Assembly (NCBI GenBank): GCA_949126835.1
Contig: OX421497.1
Span: 29,516,742 to 29,580,741 of the forward strand
Source: Anisus vortex
Taxonomy: Eukaryota > Mollusca > Gastropoda > Planorbidae
Reading direction: 5' to 3'
DNA: 64,000 nucleotides
Shown here piece after piece: positions 57,183 through 64,000 of this stretch. The notes under the pieces were generated by a model that was not told the DNA's origin, ran no database searches, and saw nothing but the letters and a program-made list of their open reading frames with translations. How positions within the stretch are numbered: the stretch's first letter is position 1; every line of letters starts with the position of its first letter. The translations under genes and the position numbers were made by a program.

Positions 57183-59271
57183 AAAAGCATTATCTAATCA
57201 TTAGAAAAAAACAAAACACTGCGCCCATAACATGTAGTCTTATTTTTATGTTTTGTTTTAATTTAAAAATATTGTTTAAACTTAATTTTAAACAATAGTA
57301 AGTAATGTTACAATTCAAACTATATTTTGTTTTGTAAATAGTTGCTCCGATCCAGTTTTTAGGTCTATATCGTTTTTAGATATCATGATGCTTGTTATCT
57401 ATTTACAAAATACACTTTCAATATTAGTTTCATAACCATAGTGTTGCTAAAGGATGTCAATTATGTAATTTACTTGACAATATACTCACCCACACCTTAA
57501 TGTCCATTGCGATTGTGTCATTTTATTGCTCACACTGTTTACAGTCATGTTGACAAACTGTATTGTCCTCCTGTTGAAGCTCTACGTTGTAACAACATTT
57601 ATTGACATTACATTTTTTGTACGTTCTTCTCATAAAAAAATATACCAACAAAATAAAAATAAAACAGAGAAATGAAATGAGAATAAAAAACAAAGAATTT
57701 CGTTGCTTCATTTGTCAACGTCATCATTGGTTCTTTAAAACACCCTGGACGATGTCAGAGCATTTTCCTACTTTCAGAATATGTAACGAAATGAAAATCA
57801 GCCAGTAACGGAATGAACTTTAACGAATTGAAACACACAAAGTCTCATTTAACAGAAAGTGATCAAATTGAAAATTTTAATGTAAAATTGTGAATACTAA
57901 GTTGGCACATATTTTAATCTTATATAGCAATGTTGTCACTAATATTGTTTAACACTGAGACACTGTCCGTCTGCACGACCACACGATACGACGAGAACGG
58001 TCAGGGGGTCAATAGGTCAGCACAGGAAGCTGCTCACTGAGTTAGGACACGGTCGAAGTCAGGACCGGTGTTACTTAGACAGTGTTACACGGAGAGACAG
58101 AAAAAGACGTTGGTCTGAGTTTAGTGTAATTAGCAAACGGGAAGTAAACTTAATGGATATTCTTGAATATGTTTACTATGTTTATTGTAAATACGTAATA
58201 AATTGTTTGCTAGAAACTAGCCTTGCTCGAATTATTTTGTGTGAGAGAGAGACAGAAAGTCAGCAAGCTCAAGCAATCATAATAGTATACGACTCCAAAG
58301 ATGTCACACATGGCAAGACACCACTAGCAATAGTTACGGTGACAAGTTAAGTGTCAATAACTGATACAAGTCTTTTTGTTATGATTAGCAGTTGACATCA
58401 CTTTGTGACTTATGATCTACAATTACATTTATTTCCATTGGCTTACACATGCAATCTAAATATAAAATAAATACTTATATAATACAATAAGAAAACATTT
58501 AAAGAAAATGTTTTTGTTTACATTATAACTTTTCACTAGTACTTTTAGCGGACGGCTAATTCATTATTCTACTTGCACATCTTTATGCCCAAATATTCAG
58601 GATTGAACGAAATTTGTTTAAATTGCAAAGTTTTAATAGTAAAAATATCAAACAATAGTTACACATAATATAGTTAAACAGTTATTTATTTGTTTTTTTG
58701 TCGAAAAACAACAGTTTTACTATTATAAACATGTGGATATTTAATTTCACAATAGTAACAGTAAGCTTTTTATTTGTATATCCATGGTGAATCTTTGAAA
58801 TAGAACCACTATAATTTTAATTAAATTTAACTCCGCTAAATTTCTGTTTGTAAAAATCCAATGTTACATATTTCTTTATACTTACATTGTAAAAAGTACA
58901 ATAAAAATAAAGTCAAATCTTGGCTCAGCCCAAAAAACAATACACAAACTTGTTTTTCAACGAACGGAGAAAATTTACTAAAACGCAGCGCTGATAAATT
59001 ATTTTCATAGCTGTTCACCTTTACCTATTATTACCCCAAAACTGGGTCGAGAAACTGCGGCTATGATATATTTTAGAAAATTCATTTAGTTTGGTAAAAG
59101 ATCTTAAAATTCCAGAGTCGTATTGAACTAAGGGAGTGTAGAAGTGTACAAGAATGTAAAAAAATTTAGTTTGGAATCCTAAAAGCAGAAAAGTAAGAAG
59201 CCGACTGAGATGAACTTGGAACTCCAAGAGGTCAAATAATATTGGCTTTAAGGGCAACCGGACCATTTAAA
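57183..59271. other. Intergenic, no gene recognised
   Basis: AT-rich. A 62-codon minus-strand frame (57523-57711) predicts a hydrophobic N-terminus and a Cys-rich tail, but nothing else supports it. Confidence 0.5.
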
Positions 59272-62262
59272 GGGCACTGCAACCTGATCATATGATGGTA
59301 CTGCAACATGATCATGTGATAGTCACTGCAACATGATAATGTGACTGTCACTGCAACATGATAATGTGACTGTCACTGCAACAAGATAATGTGACTGTCA
59401 CTGCAACATGATAATATGAATGAAACTGCAACATTATCATGTGACTGTCACTGCAACATGACAATGTGACTAACTGCAACATCATAATGTGACTGTCAAT
59501 GCAACATGATAATGTGGCTAACACTGCAACATGATAATGTGACTGTCACTGCATCATGATCATGTGACTATCACTGCATCATGATCATGTGTTTGTCACT
59601 GCAAGATGATAATGTGACTGTCACTGCAAGATGATAATGTGACTGTCACTGCAATATGATCATATAACTGTCAACACAACATAATCATGTGACTGTCACA
59701 GGAATATGATAATGTGACTGTCAACACAACATGATCATGTTACTGACACTGCAACATGATAATGTGACTGTCACTGCAACATGATCATGTGACTGTCACT
59801 GCAACATGATCATATGACTGTTACTGCAAGATGATAAAGTGACTGTCACTGCAATAGGATAATGTGACTGTTACTGCAATAAGATCATGTGACTGTCAAC
59901 ACAACATGATCATGTGACTGACACTGCAACATGATAATGTGACTGTCACTGCAACATGATCATTTGACTGTTACTGCAACATGATCATGTGTTTTTCACT
60001 GCAACATGATCATGTGACTGTCACTGCAATAGGATAATGTGACTGTCACTGCAATATGATCATGTAACTGTCAACACAACATGTTCATGTAACTGTCACT
60101 GCAATATAAGCATGTGACTGTCAACACTACATGATAATGTGACTCACACTGCAACATGAAAATGTGACTGACACTGCAATATGATTATGTGACTGTCAAC
60201 ACAACATGACCATGTGACTGGCACTGCAACATGATAATGTGACTATCATTGCAACATGATAATTTGACTGTCACTGCAACATGATCATGTGACTGACACT
60301 GCAATAGGATCATGTGACTGTCACTGCCACATGATAATGTGACTATCATTGCAACATGATAATTTGACTGTCACTGCAACATGATCATGTGACTGACACT
60401 GCAATAGGATCATGTGACTGTCACTGCAACATGATAATGTGACTGGCAATGCAACATGATCATGTGACTGTCACTGCAATAGTATATGTGACTGTCACTG
60501 CAATAGTATCATGTGACTGTCACTGCAACATGATAATGTGACTGTCACTGCAATATGATCATATGACTGTCACTGCAATAGGATCATGTGACTGTCACTG
60601 CAATAGTATCATGTGATTGTCACTACAACATGATAATGTGACTGTCACTGCAATATGATCATATGACTGTCACTGCAATATGATAATGTGACTGTCAACA
60701 CAAGATGATATTGTGACTGGCACTGCAATAGGATCATGTGACTGTCAACACAACATTATATTGTGACTGTTACTGCAACATGATCATGTGACTGTCACTG
60801 CAATAGGGTAATGTGACTGTCACTGTAACATGATAATGTTACTGTCACTGCAATAGGATCATGTGACTTTCAACACAACATGATATTGTGACTGGCACTG
60901 CAATAGGATCATGTGACTGTCACTGCAATAGGATCATGTGACTGTCAACACAACATGATATTGTGACTGTCACTGCAACATGATATTGTGACTGTCACTG
61001 CAATAGAATCATGTGACTGTCACTGCACTAGGATCATTTGACTGTCAACATAACATGATAATGTGACTGTCATTGTAACACGATAATGTGACTGACACTG
61101 CAACATGATAATGTGACTGTCACTGCAACATGATCATGTGACTGTCACTGCAACATGATCATATGACTGTTACTGCAAGATGATAAAGTGACTGTCACTG
61201 CAATAGGATAATGTGACTGTCACTGCAATAAGATCATGTGACTGTCAACACAACATGATCATGTGACTGACACTGCAACATGATAATGTGACTGTCACTG
61301 CAACATGATCATGTGACTGTTACTGCAACATGATCATGTGTTTTTCACTGCAACATGATCATGTGACTGTCACTGCAATAGGATAATGTGACTGTCACTG
61401 CAATATGATCATGTAACTGTCAACACAACATGTTCATGTAACTGTCACTGCGATATAATCATGTGACCAACAACACTACATGATAAAGTGACTGACACTG
61501 CAACATGAAAATGTGACTGACACTGCGATATGATTATGTGACTGTCAACACAACATGATCATGTGACTGGCACTGCAACATGATAATGTGGCTGTCACTG
61601 CAATAGGATCATGTGACTGTCACTGCCACATGATAATGTGACTACCACTGCAACATGATAATTTGACTGTCACTGCAACATGATCATGTGACTGACACTG
61701 CAATAGGATCATGTGACTGTCACTGCAACATGATAATGTGACTGGCAATGCAACATGATCCTGTGACTGTCACTGCAATAGGATCATGTGACTGTCACTG
61801 CAATAGTATCATGTGACTGTCACTGCAACATGATAATGTGACTGTCACTGCAATATGATCATATGACTGTCACTGCAATATGATAATGTGACTGTCAACA
61901 CAAGATGATATTGTGACTGGCACTGCAATAGGATCATGTGACTGTCAACACAACATTATATTGTGACTGTTACTGCAACATGATAATGTGACTGACACTG
62001 CAACATGATAATGTGACTGTCACTGCAACATGATCATGTGGTTGTCACTGCAACATGATCATATGACTGTTACTGCAAGATGATAAAGTGACTGTCACTG
62101 CAATAGGATAATGTGACTGTCACTGCAATAGGATAATGTGACTGTCACTGCAACATGATCATGTGACTGTCACTGCCACATAATCATATGACCGGCACTG
62201 AAACATGATCATGAGACTGTCACTGAAACATGTTCATTTACCTGTCACCATAACATGACATT
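59272..62262. repeat. 25-bp satellite-like array, about 120 units
   Basis: Degenerate units of the type TGTCACTGCAACATGATCAT + GTGAC. Sub-blocks recur at about 1.30-1.35 kb spacing (59740-60480 versus 61090-61780, again in part near 61980-62110). It is unrelated in sequence to the 25-bp array in intron 3. Confidence 0.96.
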
Positions 62263-64000
62263 GTTCAACCTAACAGTTAAACTAAGGCGGGACAGACCCT
62301 ATGCTATTGTTATACGAGATACGAACTATGAATATGGATAGGAAGATTTAATATTAATCACTTTCGTTATTAGATCTACTCTTCTTTTTGTGTTCATTCT
62401 CATCAAATTGTTAGCAAGTCATTTTATATTACGCCTTAATGTTTACATATTAATGTCACTCACACTTCTTCACTTATTTTTCCTTAGTACTATATTGAAA
62501 GGTTTTCTTTTAATATACTAATTTTTTCTTATATATATCATTTCATAATATTGGTTTTGATATATTTCTAGCCGCCAGTTCTGACAATTTAATTCCTTTA
62601 TCTGTCTCTAGCCTTTTTAAACTCTTGTTTCGTTTATAATCTCTTATTTTCTGCCATTGTCTCTAGTTCTAGCCTTTTTTAATTCGTCCTGTCGCACTAT
62701 TTGTCCCTCTCTATGTCCCTATTCCTCCTTTCTAGCATGTCGTCAACATATTTGTAAACATTATTCCCTTCGAGATTCAGTGCTAATGCTATCTCTTTCC
62801 CGGCCTTACGTAGATTATCTACCCCAGCCATGGTACGCGGTATCACCCAAAATCTCGTAATCAAACGATCACTTAATCACGACCAAAAGCAGTACTCAGT
62901 TAAAATTAATTTTGCAGCCTCCCACACACTCGCACGCTGTCTTGTTTAGAAGGTGATTATGCTGGTCATCGATGACTAGTGATTGGTGAGGTAGCGGGCT
63001 TTAAAAGACTCTAATGAAACTCTTAAAAGGCCTGGACTTGTCTTTGGTTTGCAGGGGCAGAATGAACACTCGTGTTAGATATATAACTTTTTTCTTGAGA
63101 AATAGAAGCTTTTCGTCATTTCCCATAAACTAGTGATGACAGCCCATCACAACCTAATGCCGGGCAATGTCGCTTGTTTTAAATATTTGTAGCGTGCTAT
63201 AAGCATCTAAACATTTTAGTTTCATTACAGTTCAGGGTTGATCTAGCAACTGCGAGTCAGCATATGCAAGACTTGAAAATGATGAAGTGACAATTATGTT
63301 TTAACTTACATCAATATTTTATTTAATCAACACAAACACATAGATGAATATGTATTTTTGATTATGAAATACATTAAAATTCACACCCAAAGAAAGAAGT
63401 TAGCTTATTTATATTTATTAATATTATTTCTAAATGTTCAATGCCTCTCTGTGGGTCGAAAGTTTTAAACTTAACATGCCGGGACTCAACAGACAATAAA
63501 CAAAATATATTATTTTTTTCTCACAAAAGTTTGAGTCATTGACATATATAATTTTTAACTGGTAACAACTCATAATGAGTATTATCTTATCTTATCTTAT
63601 ACATTACAAACGCTCCTTCTCTAGAGAAAATTATTGCGTCCTACGCTTATCCGAGGTCCGAGTCTAGACTTGCATTTCTATTAATGTTTTAAATGATGTT
63701 AAGTTACTGGTTTTCCTGGTTTGTTCAGAACTTATTCCATGCCCGAATGCCAATCCAGAAGAAAGAGTACTTATATGCATTTGTTCTTGAATAGGAAAAA
63801 ACTTAAGGAAAGTGTTTTTTTTTCTTTATGTTTATCTGAGCTTTGCAACAGGTTGTTTTTGGATTGTATTTCTAAATTAGAGTTTAATACCTCACGTATT
63901 ATTACTACTTTATTCTTTGCCCTTCTGTCCACTAGTGTTTCTAGTTTTAGTGATTTGACTAATGCAACAAATACTAATAATGCAACAATAATTCAAACGT
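62263..64000. other. Intergenic with a LINE 3' end
   Basis: 63578-63920 is an inverted copy of the 33150-type LINE 3' end: (ATCTT)n-type tail, then ACGCTCCTTC..., then antisense of the RT C-terminus. The rest shows nothing recognised. Confidence 0.6.

Overview
The window is eukaryotic, AT-rich and densely packed with repeats. It looks like genomic DNA of a mollusc, most likely a heterobranch (freshwater pulmonate-type) gastropod. That placement is an inference from the intron-rich relaxin/LGR-type receptor gene, the repeat style (LINE 3' ends, tRNA-derived SINEs, hAT MITEs, long minisatellites) and the base composition. No database search was possible.

Layout. (1) 1-6588: a minus-strand LTR retrotransposon. 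Its distal LTR is cut by the window start. Its long ORF reads Gag (SCAN-like capsid, zinc knuckle) - protease - integrase - start of reverse transcriptase. This integrase-before-RT order is the mark of Gmr1-like Ty3/gypsy elements. The RT core and nearly all of RNase H have been removed by an internal deletion. (2) 6589-15959: no host gene found; LINE 3' ends, a 20-bp minisatellite, a hAT MITE with perfect target duplication and microsatellites. (3) 16079-55455: one host gene on the plus strand, which I could reconstruct from start to stop as 16 coding exons with compatible splice phases. It encodes a 761-residue relaxin-family-peptide-type receptor (LGR type C): signal peptide, one LDLa module, linker, LRR N-cap, eight one-LRR exons of exactly 72 nt, a seven-helix domain and a Ser-rich cytoplasmic tail. 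(4) 55456-64000: no further gene; a tRNA-derived SINE with a 14-bp target duplication, a 3-kb array of 25-bp units, and a LINE 3' end.

The receptor introns carry nearly all of the accessory DNA. Intron 3 (13.8 kb) holds two related 25-bp minisatellites (one expanded to about 130 units), a 45-bp array of about 2 kb, an RTE-like LINE fragment split by a 1.26-kb hAT element with a perfect 8-bp target duplication, and another hAT MITE. Intron 4 holds a decayed hAT (ZMYM1-like) transposase with an internal 187-bp tandem duplication. Intron 10 holds a 43-bp minisatellite that seems to have grown out of the exon-10 splice donor. Intron 14 holds another LTR of the first element's family.

How the parts relate: only the receptor looks like a functioning host gene. 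Everything else is mobile or tandem DNA, with several datable nestings (SINE in MITE, hAT in LINE) and one SINE that shares its 3' tail with a LINE family present here in several copies.
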